Part shown: one piece after another, positions 15,624-25,436 of the stretch | Position numbering within the stretch: the first letter of the stretch is position 1 | How the letters are laid out: each line of letters opens with the position of its first letter | Assembly (NCBI GenBank): GCA_964483805.1 | Contig: CAZADH010000037.1 | Location: 1 to 29,849 of the forward strand | DNA: 29,849 bases | Direction: 5' to 3' | Source: CAZADH01 sp964483805 | Lineage (GTDB): Bacteria > Muiribacteriota > Ozemobacteria > Ozemobacterales > Ozemobacteraceae | Notes under the pieces: model-generated | The model's database searches: none | Told to the model about the DNA's origin: nothing | What the model saw: only the letters and a program-made list of their open reading frames with translations | Translations under genes and position numbers: made by a program

Positions 15624-16715
15624 TCAGTAATGAATCAACCGATCCTCGTGGTGTTCCAGGGCGCCGGAAACCAGGTTTAGCCAGCCTTTGGTGACCGTCT
15701 GGTCGCGGCCGGATCCTCGCGGGGCGGCCCGCTCTGACGGTGGTTCCGCGCTGCAGGGCAGCACCTTGCGCTCGGCGCTGGGGCTGGGCCCGGGGGCACC
15801 CGCGACGGCAGATTCGGCGACTCCGGGGGCGACCCCGCCCGTCTCGGGCGCTTCGCAGTAATGAGGAGCATGGGTGACCGCAGCCGGGCCCGGTGCAGCA
15901 GGGACCGAACCGCGGCCGTCAATCCCGCCGCTCCTCGGACGTGCCGGCACGAGATCAACTGGGCCGGATGCCGCGTCGGGCCCTTCGGGCGCGTCAGGCA
16001 CGGCGCCGCGCGTTCCCGTGAAGAGAAGGTAGGGATCGCCGTCGCTGCGCGGCAGTTTGCCAGGCACGTAAAACACCGCCTCGGTGTCGATGAACTGCGT
16101 AATGCCGGTTTTCTTGCTGATCTCGGCCTTCGCCGCATCGAGTGACGCATAGGCCAATTGGCCGATCGGCGACACCCTGGTCATCTCGCTGGCGTCCCAT
16201 CGGGCATCGACGGCCTGCGCGACCTGCTCGGCCGAGAACCAGGTGTCGAGAGGCAATGACAGCGTGCGATGCGCGCCCGCCGATGATTTGCGGAAGACCA
16301 TCAGTTGATCGACCGCTTTGATCGAGACCCAGCCGCCGCGCACGAAGTAGACGACCCAGTAGTAGTTGCCGCTGTCGGTGCGCATGATCTCTTCGCGGTC
16401 GATCGCCACAGACGCAGCGAAAACGTCGGCCGAAAACTGATTGCGCCGTTGAAACTCGGCCTGCCAGATCTGGCGATAGCGTGAAAGCAGCGTCGCTTCG
16501 TCGAGGCTGCCCGCGCCACTACCACTGCCGCTGTCGGCACCAACAGTGACGACGGACATCACCAGACCGACCATCAGGACCATCAGCACCCACACACCGC
16601 TAATACGGCGCGCTTTCCGAATTGCGTCTGGCCCACGTCGCCGTGGGACTGGCATGCGTATTGCCGACTGGCGGCAGCTCGGGCAGCAATCATTGCGCAG
16701 GGACGGGTTGATCAT
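15624..16715 (-). CDS. Hypothetical membrane-anchored protein
   Basis: This 363-residue protein is not recognised. A short cytoplasmic start holds a CCPSC motif, perhaps half of a zinc ribbon. One membrane segment follows (about residues 40-60), then a mature domain with DEATLLSRYRQIWQAEFQ, the EIMRTDSGNYYWVVYFVRGGW strand pair, and AEISKKTGITQFIDTEAVFYVPG. The last 110 residues are Pro/Ala/Gly-rich and probably unstructured. ATG 16715 is chosen because GGAG stands ten bases before it; the frame could start at 16763 without such a site. It is convergent with the DUF1566 gene, 61 bases away. Confidence 0.72.
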   Translation of the reverse strand: MINPSLRNDCCPSCRQSAIRMPVPRRRGPDAIRKARRISGVWVLMVLMVGLVMSVVTVGADSGSGSGAGSLDEATLLSRYRQIWQAEFQRRNQFSADVFAASVAIDREEIMRTDSGNYYWVVYFVRGGWVSIKAVDQLMVFRKSSAGAHRTLSLPLDTWFSAEQVAQAVDARWDASEMTRVSPIGQLAYASLDAAKAEISKKTGITQFIDTEAVFYVPGKLPRSDGDPYLLFTGTRGAVPDAPEGPDAASGPVDLVPARPRSGGIDGRGSVPAAPGPAAVTHAPHYCEAPETGGVAPGVAESAVAGAPGPSPSAERKVLPCSAEPPSERAAPRGSGRDQTVTKGWLNLVSGALEHHEDRLIHY

Positions 16716-17033
16716 ATCGCTCATCTCCATTCTGGCTGGCGGCACCAGAGACATACGTTGCATTTACGTTTCTTCACCTCATTATTGATCCGTTACTTCT
16801 GGATCCGTTTCGCGCCGCAACCAGTTTAGCACGACTGACTCATCGGAGGTACTTCGGTGCCTCGGGTGTATCATGGGTATCATCCGAAAGCCTCTTCCAG
16901 CACGATTTTGCGCCGACCCGGTATCACCATCGGGTTCGGACTCGATACCTGGCCTCCACGGCTCAGTGCTCCGTGGCCGGCCACCGGTGACGACTTGATG
17001 CGGCCCGCGGCGCGACATGGTATAAGAACCCGT
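16716..17033. other. Divergent intergenic region
   Basis: This 318-base stretch separates two divergent genes and must hold both promoters. Near the right end, TGGTATAAG (17018-17026) is an extended -10 that would start transcription at about 17033, at the ATG of the next gene. An open frame runs through most of it toward that gene, but it has no recognisable protein sequence and I leave it out. Confidence 0.5.
17018..17026 (+). promoter_or_regulatory. Extended -10, likely leaderless start
   Basis: TGGTATAAG ends seven bases before the ATG at 17034, and no ribosome binding site is seen. Transcription would begin at the start codon itself. Confidence 0.5.
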
Positions 17034-17885
17034 ATGGACAAGCGTATCCTGCTTCTTGTGCCGTTGTTGCTCGCCTTTCTGCTCTTCCTGTCGAAGTGCG
17101 GCCGGTATATGGGCATCGAGTATTCGAGCGGCGTTCAGGGCCCGATCGAGGTCGTCGATCTGCCCCAACCCAGCGCTCCCAGCCGCGTCTTTGGGATTGG
17201 CGAGGCGATGGCCCGTGGACAGACCATTCTGCTGTTTCGCCAGACCCGCAAGGTTAACGCTTTGCCGCACAACGAGCGCAATTTCTTCTTCATCTGCAAA
17301 CTGCTGGAGTCGTATGGTCCGACGGTGAAGGTCATCGAATTGCCAACTTCGGTCAGTTATCCGCAGGGCGACTATTTCGCCGACATCATGGATCGTTTTC
17401 CGGGTAACGGCTACGGCGTTATCAAGAAGGAAGTCGATGGCTACAAGCTTTATACATCGACCTTTGGCTATAGCGAAGAGTACGACGGTATCGTGACGCC
17501 GGTGAAGGATAGCATCGAGCAGGTTCTTGGACCGTGCCCTTTCGACAGGAGCCGGATAATCGACAAGAGGAGCCGATACGAGCCGTTCAACAAAGCGATG
17601 AAAGACAACCGCAGTCTGATTCTCTACAGTTTCGCGATTACCTGCGGCCGCTTTCCGCCAGCAGAGCAGACAAAACTCGAACAGAGCATCAAGTCGCGAT
17701 TCTCGAGCGAGGCGGAGATTGTCCTCGTCGATCACAAGGCCTTCACCGACCCGGCGAACGAACTGTATTCACAAGCCAACAACATCGTCTGTGTTTACAA
17801 CAGCCATACACGAAAAACATCCCCTGCTTTGTTTTCGGGCCAGGACACGATGGCGAATATCCGCCGGCTTCTCGACGAGCGCTAG
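17034..17885 (+). CDS. Hypothetical anchored or exported protein
   Basis: This 283-residue protein starts MDKRILLLVPLLLAFLLFLSKC. The hydrophobic stretch followed by a Cys looks like a signal peptide or anchor; LFLSKC is a poor lipobox. The rest forms two halves of about 105 residues with the same order of elements, each starting with a strand (QTILLFRQT near 62; RSLILYSFA near 188), followed by a helix, a strand (VKVIELPT; AEIVLVDHK) and a helix at the end. I infer an internal duplication of a thioredoxin-like alpha/beta unit, without a CxxC pair. Its stop overlaps the possible GTG start of the next gene (TAGTG), so the two are likely co-translated. Confidence 0.7.
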   Translation: MDKRILLLVPLLLAFLLFLSKCGRYMGIEYSSGVQGPIEVVDLPQPSAPSRVFGIGEAMARGQTILLFRQTRKVNALPHNERNFFFICKLLESYGPTVKVIELPTSVSYPQGDYFADIMDRFPGNGYGVIKKEVDGYKLYTSTFGYSEEYDGIVTPVKDSIEQVLGPCPFDRSRIIDKRSRYEPFNKAMKDNRSLILYSFAITCGRFPPAEQTKLEQSIKSRFSSEAEIVLVDHKAFTDPANELYSQANNIVCVYNSHTRKTSPALFSGQDTMANIRRLLDER

Positions 17886-17902
17886 TGCCGTCCACCCTGG
17901 AT

Positions 17903-19738
17903 ATGAAGGACGTGTCTACGCGCGACGGGCGCAGTGCAACCGGGCCACCCGGCGACGACCTCGATGCACGCTACTTTGCCGCATTTTCGTGGTATCTGTT
18001 GTGCCTTGCCGTCGTGGCACAGTTCGCGAGTCATTGCTGGTGGCTGGTCCGCAGTGGCAACCCCCACTGGGTGATGCCCCACCTGGTGGCCTGGTGGCAC
18101 GACGGCGTCATCCTCGTCGTGCTCTACGGGCTGAGTCTGGGGCTTGCCGGCCTGCGGCCCGGCTTTCTGCGGCCATCGGTTGTGCACCGGGCCTTGCTGG
18201 GCGTCTGGGCTGCGGTCTTCGGCACGTTGCTGCTCTACCCGCGTTTCCTTCCCGATCTGCTGCACTTTCCGGTCAACGTGTTTCTCGTTGATATCGGCGC
18301 CGTTCACACCTTCTTTCGCTACTTTCTCGACTGGGGAGGACTCGCGGTCTCGTTGGCCACCACCGCCATCTGTGTGGCGACCGCGCACGGTCTGGCTTCC
18401 CGGCGCTGCGCCCCTCTCGCGGCCACCCCCGCGGAAGGCATGGATTTGTCGACAAGTGTATGCACATCCGAGTCCCCGCTTCGTTGGCGGCGATGGTCGG
18501 TCGCGGCAGGAGTGGCCGCTCTGGCCGTGACGGGATTCACCTTGGCGCGACCGTCGCCCCATCCGCTCCTGTTCAGCCTGCAAGACAGCGTGATCGGTTG
18601 GCTCGGTGGCCCCCGCGCGGTCCCGCGACTGGTGTCACCGCAACACGACGCCACGGCGCAGCCGGAGAAGGCTATGCCGCCCGACGTGTTCGTGGATTTT
18701 CCTGCCGCGGCATCGGTGGCGCACATCATCGTCGTGGTCATGGAAACCGTCGAGCAGGAGCGTTTCGAGCGGGAACTCCTGACCAACCCGCGGTCGTTCA
18801 TCGGCAGCAAGCAGGCCGAGTTTCGGCTCTTTTCGGCGTATCACACCCCGAATCTCGACAGTTACACCAGTCTGTTGGCCATGCTGACGGGAGTCTCGGT
18901 GCCGTATCAAGCCTACGCCGACCCAGACCGGTTTTCCGGAATCAACGGCGCCCCGAACCTCGTCGACACACTGCGCCAGACCGGCCGAGAGACGCTGTTC
19001 ATCTGCACCGCCAACCATCAGCCGTTCGTGCCGTTGCGGCGCGCGTGGCACCGGGTCGTGACCCGTTCAGACCTGCCCGCCAACCCTTCGCTGGTGGCGG
19101 TCGAATCGCCGCCCATCGAGGCGGCGGTCGAAGATCGGGCTGCCCGCCCGGCCATCATCGAGTTCGTTCGTCGGCATCCCCGCACCTTCGTGATGCAGGA
19201 GTGCGTGTTCGGACATGCCCAGGTCTGGCTCGACCGCACGCGGACCTCCCAACTCGAGTACATGGACCGCTACATCGGCGAACTGATCCATGACCTTCAG
19301 GCCGGCAACGACTGGAACCGCACCCTGCTCGTCCTCGTGGCCGACCACGGGTCCCGCGAGGACGCCGCGAACCCGGAACACTACCGGGTTCCGCTGGTGC
19401 TGTGGGGACCGGGCGTCAAACCCGGCCGCGACACACGGTTCCTCTCGCATCTCGTTCTGCCGCTGATCCTGCGCGAAGTGTTGACCGGAACGAACGGTGC
19501 GCCGGCAACAGCCGGCGGTAGCCCAGTGCTGACGGTGGGCCACTCCGGCTCGTGGATCTATGGCGAGATCCGGGCCGACGGGACATCGCAGTTTATCGAG
19601 AACGTGCGCGGGCGCGTTCTGGGCGGCCGAGGCAACGTCGATCCGATCGCTCTCCACCGGCGATTCCAGGCCAATCTCGCGGCGTTCGCCAGGCGGTTCC
19701 CCGACCCGCGCCGCGGCGGCAGCGCCGTGTCCCGATGA
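17903..19738 (+). CDS. LTA-synthase-like membrane sulfatase-fold enzyme
   Basis: This 611-residue protein has four or five membrane segments (about 24-165, one more near 198-215) and a large external domain of the alkaline phosphatase/sulfatase superfamily (about 270-560). Visible metal-site elements are E281 in VVVMETVE, the Ser/Thr-rich NLDSYTSLLAMLTG at 317-330 holding the presumed Thr nucleophile (T322), H438 in VFGHA, and D481-H482 in VADHGSRED. EYMDRYIGELIHDL at 452-465 is typical. Relatives transfer phosphoglycerol or phosphoethanolamine to lipids or glycans; the substrate here is unknown. ATG 17903 is used; GTG 17885, overlapping the previous stop, is an equal candidate. Confidence 0.82.
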   Translation: MKDVSTRDGRSATGPPGDDLDARYFAAFSWYLLCLAVVAQFASHCWWLVRSGNPHWVMPHLVAWWHDGVILVVLYGLSLGLAGLRPGFLRPSVVHRALLGVWAAVFGTLLLYPRFLPDLLHFPVNVFLVDIGAVHTFFRYFLDWGGLAVSLATTAICVATAHGLASRRCAPLAATPAEGMDLSTSVCTSESPLRWRRWSVAAGVAALAVTGFTLARPSPHPLLFSLQDSVIGWLGGPRAVPRLVSPQHDATAQPEKAMPPDVFVDFPAAASVAHIIVVVMETVEQERFERELLTNPRSFIGSKQAEFRLFSAYHTPNLDSYTSLLAMLTGVSVPYQAYADPDRFSGINGAPNLVDTLRQTGRETLFICTANHQPFVPLRRAWHRVVTRSDLPANPSLVAVESPPIEAAVEDRAARPAIIEFVRRHPRTFVMQECVFGHAQVWLDRTRTSQLEYMDRYIGELIHDLQAGNDWNRTLLVLVADHGSREDAANPEHYRVPLVLWGPGVKPGRDTRFLSHLVLPLILREVLTGTNGAPATAGGSPVLTVGHSGSWIYGEIRADGTSQFIENVRGRVLGGRGNVDPIALHRRFQANLAAFARRFPDPRRGGSAVSR

Positions 19739-19792
19739 CGCGGGCACGATCGTCCCTGCCAACCCAACACCCTGGCGAGGGTGGTGGCGTTG

Positions 19793-19821
19793 TTGCCGAA
19801 ACTGGGAATATTTCTTACAAT
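19793..19821 (+). promoter_or_regulatory. Putative promoter of the 631-aa exported protein
   Basis: TTGCCG (19793-19798) and TACAAT (19816-19821) are 17 bases apart in GC-rich DNA, about 64 bases before the ATG at 19885. Confidence 0.55.
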
Positions 19822-19884
19822 GTACAGGATAGACCGGGTGACACAGACCATCTCCAGGGAATTTCCAGGGCGAGGAACCAAGCC

Positions 19885-21780
19885 ATGAAACACGCGCGAA
19901 TCCTGTCTCTGATGTTTCTGCTGATCGGAACGTTGGCCTACGGACAGACCGCGAACGATGCGGGTCCGGCGGCGTACGAGCGATATCTGTCTTTACATCG
20001 TCAATATACCGAGGCGGTTTCGCGGCATGCAACGCCCGAGCAGATCCAGCGCATTCACAACGATCTGCAGGCCGCACGCGACGAGTACTATCGGCTGACC
20101 GGCAAGGCCCCGGTCGATGAAACGCCCACCGTCGAGCTGCCGCCCACCCACGCCGATGTCATCGCACCCACGACGCCGACAACCACCGCAGCCGCCCCGA
20201 CTTCGCCCACGGCTCCTGCGTCATCGACCGTCCTCGATTCGTCCTTCCTCGATACCCTCGTGCCCGGGCTGTTCGGCGAAAACCGCGTCCGCGACGCTGA
20301 CCGTCTGCTCACCACGCTCAAAGATCTGCTGAAGAACGAAACCGACCCGGGGCGGCAGGCGGCCATCCAGGTCGAGATCGCCAACCTGATGGTCGAGGGC
20401 AAGGGCGATTACGCCGGGGCCGTCACCTGGCTGCAGCAGTCGACCGAGGGAATGACCAGCCAGAAGCACAAACTGGCGTTGTATGAGGCATTGTATTACC
20501 TCAAGCGCGACCAGCGAATCGCCGCCCAGGTCGCCGTGGTGACGAAGAACGAGACCGAGCGGCAGAACCATCTGGCCCGGTTCAAACAGACCTCGTGGCT
20601 GGCGGTGCCGAGCAAGATTTCCAGTCTGTCCGGTTATGTTTGGAACTCGGTCACCACCTGGGTGGCCCGCAGCAAGCTCAAACGACTGCAGCAGCAAGAA
20701 AAAGATTTACAGAAGGGCGACTTCCGCAAGTGGCTGGTGCTCTCGCCCGGCGAGCATTATCAGCAGACCGAGCTGCAGTTCGACGACCCGATCGGCGATG
20801 CCTTCCTGATGAAGAAACTCGACCAGATGCCGGTCAACCTCATCAAGGCCCTGCTGCCCGGCGGGCACTATCCTCAGGCCGAGGCTGACGAAAAGCGCCA
20901 GAAAGACTGGATCGACGCCAACGGCAATGTGATTCCGTTCGAGATCGGCAAGATCGTGCCCATCGATGTCGACCGACTGATCAACAAGATGCGCGACATT
21001 ATGTATCGCCTCCCCGAGATCAAACCCGTCATCGGAGAAGAGCACAAGTGGTCATCCGAGGCGCAGAAGCAGATGTTCACCAGCTACTTCGCCCGCGTCG
21101 GCCGCCTGTTGCGCGGTCGTGAGAAGTACGTGCCGATGCCGGTGATGTTCCAGTCGAAACTGTTTTTGCTGCTGGGCTGCGGCTGGACCTCCCGTTATGC
21201 CGCCACTGGCCAGGAAGCGGCGCTCGAGGCCAAGGTGATGGCCTACCCGGACCGGGGCGTGCAGATTCACGATCTGTTCCGCGAAAGCTACATCTTGAAC
21301 AAGGGCAACATGTATCTCACCCTGCTCACCGCCGAGAATGTTCTTGCGGGCAACCCCTACCGCGTCGACCGCGGCGAAGCGCCGCTGCAGAAGAAACTCG
21401 CCTACCTGCGCGAAGACTCCCTGCCGCGTGGCGACAACTACGGTGCCTGGTATCACTTCTTCGGCATCGGCATGTATGGCCTGGTCCGGCCGGCCCTGGT
21501 CGTGCGGGCGGTGGCCGAGATCGAGAGCATGGGTTCGCTGTTCCTCGAAGGCAAAGACAAGCAAGAAGACTACATCAACCGGTACGGCGCTATCTGGGGC
21601 CGCAAGGTCGAGAAGATGATGCGCGAGAAGACCTATCTGCGCCCGTTGCGCCTCGACGAACGCACCGACTACATGCTCAACAACCCGAACCTGCAGCAAC
21701 CTGCGGATCAGGGCATCAAGAAGCAGCTTCGCGAAGGTCTGCAAAAAAGCATCAAGGCACTGAAGAACATCGCGCGGTAA
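19885..21780 (+). CDS. Hypothetical exported 631-aa protein
   Basis: This protein is not recognised. It has a signal peptide (1-20, ending AYG), a short helical segment (25-70) and a Pro/Thr/Ala-rich linker (75-113). A helical domain of TPR-like character follows, with DADRLLTTLKDLLKNE and the pattern of short helices up to about 220. The second half (250-631) has a conserved look with many aromatic residues, such as KWLVLSPGEHYQQTELQFDDP and PRGDNYGAWYHFFGIGMYGL. ATG 19885 is preceded by GAGGAA. It has its own promoter and seems monocistronic. A periplasmic scaffold or envelope role is only a guess. Confidence 0.78.
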   Translation: MKHARILSLMFLLIGTLAYGQTANDAGPAAYERYLSLHRQYTEAVSRHATPEQIQRIHNDLQAARDEYYRLTGKAPVDETPTVELPPTHADVIAPTTPTTTAAAPTSPTAPASSTVLDSSFLDTLVPGLFGENRVRDADRLLTTLKDLLKNETDPGRQAAIQVEIANLMVEGKGDYAGAVTWLQQSTEGMTSQKHKLALYEALYYLKRDQRIAAQVAVVTKNETERQNHLARFKQTSWLAVPSKISSLSGYVWNSVTTWVARSKLKRLQQQEKDLQKGDFRKWLVLSPGEHYQQTELQFDDPIGDAFLMKKLDQMPVNLIKALLPGGHYPQAEADEKRQKDWIDANGNVIPFEIGKIVPIDVDRLINKMRDIMYRLPEIKPVIGEEHKWSSEAQKQMFTSYFARVGRLLRGREKYVPMPVMFQSKLFLLLGCGWTSRYAATGQEAALEAKVMAYPDRGVQIHDLFRESYILNKGNMYLTLLTAENVLAGNPYRVDRGEAPLQKKLAYLREDSLPRGDNYGAWYHFFGIGMYGLVRPALVVRAVAEIESMGSLFLEGKDKQEDYINRYGAIWGRKVEKMMREKTYLRPLRLDERTDYMLNNPNLQQPADQGIKKQLREGLQKSIKALKNIAR

Positions 21781-22025
21781 GCGGCGGGCCGGAAAGTGGA
21801 TCCATCCGCCGGCAACTCCTCGGCACCATCACCTTTCCTGGGGTTTGGGTAGGTTCTCGAGTCCCAGGGCATATAGCACGTCGCCGGTCCGGTAAAGAAT
21901 GCGGTCAGCCCCACCCCGGCCCCGGTGACCAAGTCTGATCCCTGGCTCACCGTGAGCGCACAAACAGCGCGGCTGCAAGATCGACAGTCGCCCCGCTGCC
22001 CGGCGCTCTGAGGTATCCTGGCAGC

Positions 22026-25000
22026 ATGCAGCCCGACCGGAACCTGTTAACCCGCCTCTCGCTCCTGCTGCCGCTGGTGCTGAGCGTGCTGCCGGTGTTG
22101 ATTCTCGGCGCCGACGTCAGCCGGGCCAAAGACCGGCAGCGGCTCGATGCGCAGCGGGCCTGGGCCGATGAAACAAGACTTGTCGGTGATCGCCTGCGCG
22201 AGGTGACGACGCCGTCATTCTGGGTCGAGAACGTGGTGCGCCGCCTGCGGGCCCGGGTCGAGTCATCGGCCGCCGCCCAAACGGGGACCGCCGCCGACCT
22301 GCAACGAGAGCTGGCGGCGGCATTGCCCGACGTCACGGCGCGGCTGAATCTGCCGACGTCAGCCAACGGTATCGCCACCTGGGGCGCGCCGCTGCTCTGG
22401 GCCGCGCCAGCCGGGCCAATGGCGGCCGATCAGAACGTGAGTTTGTTTGGTGGTCCGGGGTTTCAGACGCAGTATCGTTCGGCATTCGTCGATCTGTTGC
22501 GCGAACTGGGGGCGGGCGATGCCGGCCCCATCGACACAGTCCGGGCTGAAGCGCGGGCGAAGCGGATGCGCACGATCCTGGGCGCCGGCGTGACGACGCA
22601 ACTGTTCTTGCCGGCCGAGGCAGGGCGACCGTTCTGGGTCATCTACCAGCAACAGCCCGGCGTCGCGGTCTGGGATGTGGTGCACGCCCATCGCAGAGGA
22701 CGCCGCGTGCCGCTGGCCGCCTTCGTCCTCATCGTACCGTTGCCGGCCAAACCGGCGGAGCCAGTGTTGGGCGCGACGTGCCGCCATTGGCAGGATCTGC
22801 TGGGTTCGCGCGGGCAACCGCCGTGCTGGCCGGCGTTCCTGCCGCTCCCGGGAACCGGGGCGGCAATCGCCCACCACGCGCAGGCGGCGCCCGTGGGACC
22901 GATTATTGCCCATCCGCGGTTACACGCGCCCGATGTGGCCCCGCTGTTGTCAGAGCTGCGCCGGCGCTTGTCAATACAACATAGTACAATTCCGGAGCTG
23001 CCGTCACGGGTGCATTTGCTCGGCGATGCGGTCGGCCAGGTGGTCGAGCGCAACGGTTGGTGGGCAACCGCCTGCTCAACCGACCCTTCGACCGCCCGGG
23101 TCGGGGTGCTCATGGCGCCGGCCCCACTGTTGCCGACGCTGCCCGGCGAGTGGTTGGTACGGGCCGCCCGCGTCACCGTCGGCCTCGGCTGGGCGCTCTA
23201 TCTGGGCACATGGTGGTTGCGCGGCCGGCCCATGGTGTGGGGAGTGCGCGGCACGCTCACGCTCTGGTTTCTCGGTCTCGCCGCGACCCCACTGGCATTG
23301 GTCGTCGGCGCCGGCGAGCGTCTCAACACCGATCTGGTGGCGAACCTGCAAGACTCGCTCGACCGTCGGCTGCGCAACGTTGGTCAGCGCATCGAGTCGG
23401 GCAGCGTGGTCGTCGATCACCACAGTTGGCGCGGGGCGCGCTCGGTGGCCCGCCATCCGCAATTGCGCCGACTACTGCCGCTGCTGAAAAGAAACCCACG
23501 CCAGGCGGAGCGCCTGGTCACCGCCTGCTGGGAGCGGTGCGAACGTCTCGGCATGGACCCGATTCTCGTGGTGTTGACCGACGGCGACACCATGACCGAG
23601 CACCGTTGCCAACCGCGGGCCGACGCCGGGGTTATTACCGCCACGGTGCGCATGTATCACGGGATGGCGCGCGAGTGGCTGCGCAACAAACCGGAGCGCG
23701 AGCGGCGGGCCCGCGAAGCGCGCGCCCGCGCCGGCAAGGCATTGCCATCCGATGCCCAACCGATCGAGACGACCTACAACAGTCGCGATGACTTCGCGAC
23801 CACCAACGCGAATACGCTGGCCGAAGCGGGAGGCATCACGACCTTCAACTACGGCGGGCACAACACGATCCGGTTCTTCGACATCGTGCGCGGCCCCGCG
23901 GGCGTCAACGCGGCGCTGTTCATCGTCTGGAACCCTGAATCCGCCGGCCAACGTTACGTCAAAGCCGCCATCCACCGCGCCTATCTGCAGCAGCGTGATT
24001 GCTACCTCGCCGCCTTTCGCATCGACGGCATCCGACTGCGCACGGTCGAGCGCGCCGGCGACCCGGCCGGGTTGGCGTTGCTGGAGCGCGACGTGCGGTC
24101 GTGGGGCATCCCGGCCGCAACGGTCGGACATCGCCGCCAGGCATTCTCGGGATCGCGGCTCCCCGGTTACCTGTGGGTGGTCGGCAGCCCAACCGACGCC
24201 ATCGCCACGGCCCGAACCCGTGAATCGCAGCGCCTTGCCATGGCCGTCGTGCTTCTCGGTCTATTGGTCATCACGGTTGCGGCGCTGCTCGCCCGGTGGC
24301 TGGCCGCACCGATCGTGCGTATGTCGGATGGTTTACAACGTATTGCTTCTGGCGACGTGACCCGCCTGGGTCTCGGCGAGGGCCGCACCGACGAATTGGG
24401 CGAGTCCGGCACCGTGCTCGACACGATGACCGGCTGGCTGGCCGAACGCCAGGTGATGAGTCGTTTCGTGGCGCCCCAGGTATTGTCGGTGGTCGAAGAG
24501 GTCGATGCCGCCGCCGATCGACCCGGCGAGATCCGCGAGGCGGTTGCCCTCGTCAGCGACATCCGCGGTTTCACCGGCATCTCAGAGACCCACCCGCCGG
24601 CCGCCGTCTTTGCCATGATCAACCGGCACATCGAGCGGATGACCCGGGTCATTCACCACCATGGCGGCGTCATCGATCGCTTCATCGGCGACGCCATCCA
24701 GGCGGTGTTCTACGCCGATGCCCAGGGCGATGCGGCGAACCGCGCGTTGCGCGCCGCCGACGAGATGTGTCGCGAACACCGCCGACTCGTTGCCGAGCGC
24801 CGGCAGCAGAACCTCTTTGGCTACGAGATTGGCGTCGGCCTCGACCTGGGCCGCATCGTCACCGGCGTGATCGGCGATGCCAACGTGCGCCTCGATCTCT
24901 CGGCGCTGGGCGAACCGATGCAGACCGCGGCCGAACTCGAGTCGGCGTCGCGCCACGTGCCGCACCGGCCTATTGTCTGCTCGTTTGCCGTGCGCGTCCG

Positions 25001-25436
25001 CGCCGACCCGGACTTCTCGTTCGCGCCGTTGCCGGCAGGTGCCGGCGTCGATGGCACGGTCTTCGTCGGGGCCACCAGCCACGAGGCCACCGGCAACACC
25101 GCGGCAGATGGCTCCGACGGGCCCAGGCGGACGGGCCAGCCCGAGGCCGAGTCGGAACCGGCGATCGGAACCGCGTCGGCGACGCCGGCCGTTGCAGCCG
25201 TGCCGCAGCGCGACCGCGATCCCGAGCCGGCGCCTCGGTCGTGGGGGGGCGGGGCCACGGTCACCGACGGGGCTGCGTTCGCTTCATCCCGGCGAACCGC
25301 CGGCCCGGCGGTGCAACTTAATTGTATTGCTGATCGTCTGGTTGCTGCCATTGCTCGCGGTGCACGATGCCGGGTTGCGGGCCCGGGCCGACGACGAACA
25401 GCGCCGTCTGCAGCACACGGCCGCCCGGCTCGATGA
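22026..25436 (+). CDS. Receptor cyclase, C1-like half of a split adenylyl cyclase
   Basis: This 1136-residue protein has one membrane segment (12-29), an external region (30-380), two membrane segments (about 383-427), a second external region (430-735), a membrane segment (737-760), a HAMP-like helix pair (760-815) and a class III cyclase domain (about 835-1000). Both metal Asp are kept, D845 (VSDIRGF) and D889 (FIGD). The other half of the active site is lost: adenine-selecting Lys is R885, Thr/Asp is S959, transition-state Asn is Q966 and Arg is E970. It cannot work as a homodimer but could supply the metal side to a partner. The partner is the next gene. The tail (1020-1136) is low-complexity and its last 60 residues overlap that gene. 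A TATCCT six bases before the ATG hints at a leaderless start. Confidence 0.9.
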   Translation: MQPDRNLLTRLSLLLPLVLSVLPVLILGADVSRAKDRQRLDAQRAWADETRLVGDRLREVTTPSFWVENVVRRLRARVESSAAAQTGTAADLQRELAAALPDVTARLNLPTSANGIATWGAPLLWAAPAGPMAADQNVSLFGGPGFQTQYRSAFVDLLRELGAGDAGPIDTVRAEARAKRMRTILGAGVTTQLFLPAEAGRPFWVIYQQQPGVAVWDVVHAHRRGRRVPLAAFVLIVPLPAKPAEPVLGATCRHWQDLLGSRGQPPCWPAFLPLPGTGAAIAHHAQAAPVGPIIAHPRLHAPDVAPLLSELRRRLSIQHSTIPELPSRVHLLGDAVGQVVERNGWWATACSTDPSTARVGVLMAPAPLLPTLPGEWLVRAARVTVGLGWALYLGTWWLRGRPMVWGVRGTLTLWFLGLAATPLALVVGAGERLNTDLVANLQDSLDRRLRNVGQRIESGSVVVDHHSWRGARSVARHPQLRRLLPLLKRNPRQAERLVTACWERCERLGMDPILVVLTDGDTMTEHRCQPRADAGVITATVRMYHGMAREWLRNKPERERRAREARARAGKALPSDAQPIETTYNSRDDFATTNANTLAEAGGITTFNYGGHNTIRFFDIVRGPAGVNAALFIVWNPESAGQRYVKAAIHRAYLQQRDCYLAAFRIDGIRLRTVERAGDPAGLALLERDVRSWGIPAATVGHRRQAFSGSRLPGYLWVVGSPTDAIATARTRESQRLAMAVVLLGLLVITVAALLARWLAAPIVRMSDGLQRIASGDVTRLGLGEGRTDELGESGTVLDTMTGWLAERQVMSRFVAPQVLSVVEEVDAAADRPGEIREAVALVSDIRGFTGISETHPPAAVFAMINRHIERMTRVIHHHGGVIDRFIGDAIQAVFYADAQGDAANRALRAADEMCREHRRLVAERRQQNLFGYEIGVGLDLGRIVTGVIGDANVRLDLSALGEPMQTAAELESASRHVPHRPIVCSFAVRVRADPDFSFAPLPAGAGVDGTVFVGATSHEATGNTAADGSDGPRRTGQPEAESEPAIGTASATPAVAAVPQRDRDPEPAPRSWGGGATVTDGAAFASSRRTAGPAVQLNCIADRLVAAIARGARCRVAGPGRRRTAPSAAHGRPAR
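25243..25249 (+). other. G7 tract at the frame junction
   Basis: Seven consecutive G within the tail of the first cyclase, just upstream of the second. Removing one G would bring the first frame directly into the second. It may be a sequencing error, a phase-variable tract or a slippage site. Confidence 0.8.

Noticed and set aside
21781..22025. Minus-strand frame with WDSRTY, the same six residues as in the minus reading of repeat copy B
   Set aside because: The DNA does not match beyond the short peptide, so I take it as chance; I see no gene or clear terminator in this stretch.
24877..25310. Upstream extension of the second cyclase to an in-frame ATG at 24877
   Set aside because: It would be an Arg/Pro/Ser-rich out-of-frame reading of the first cyclase domain, with no sense as protein.
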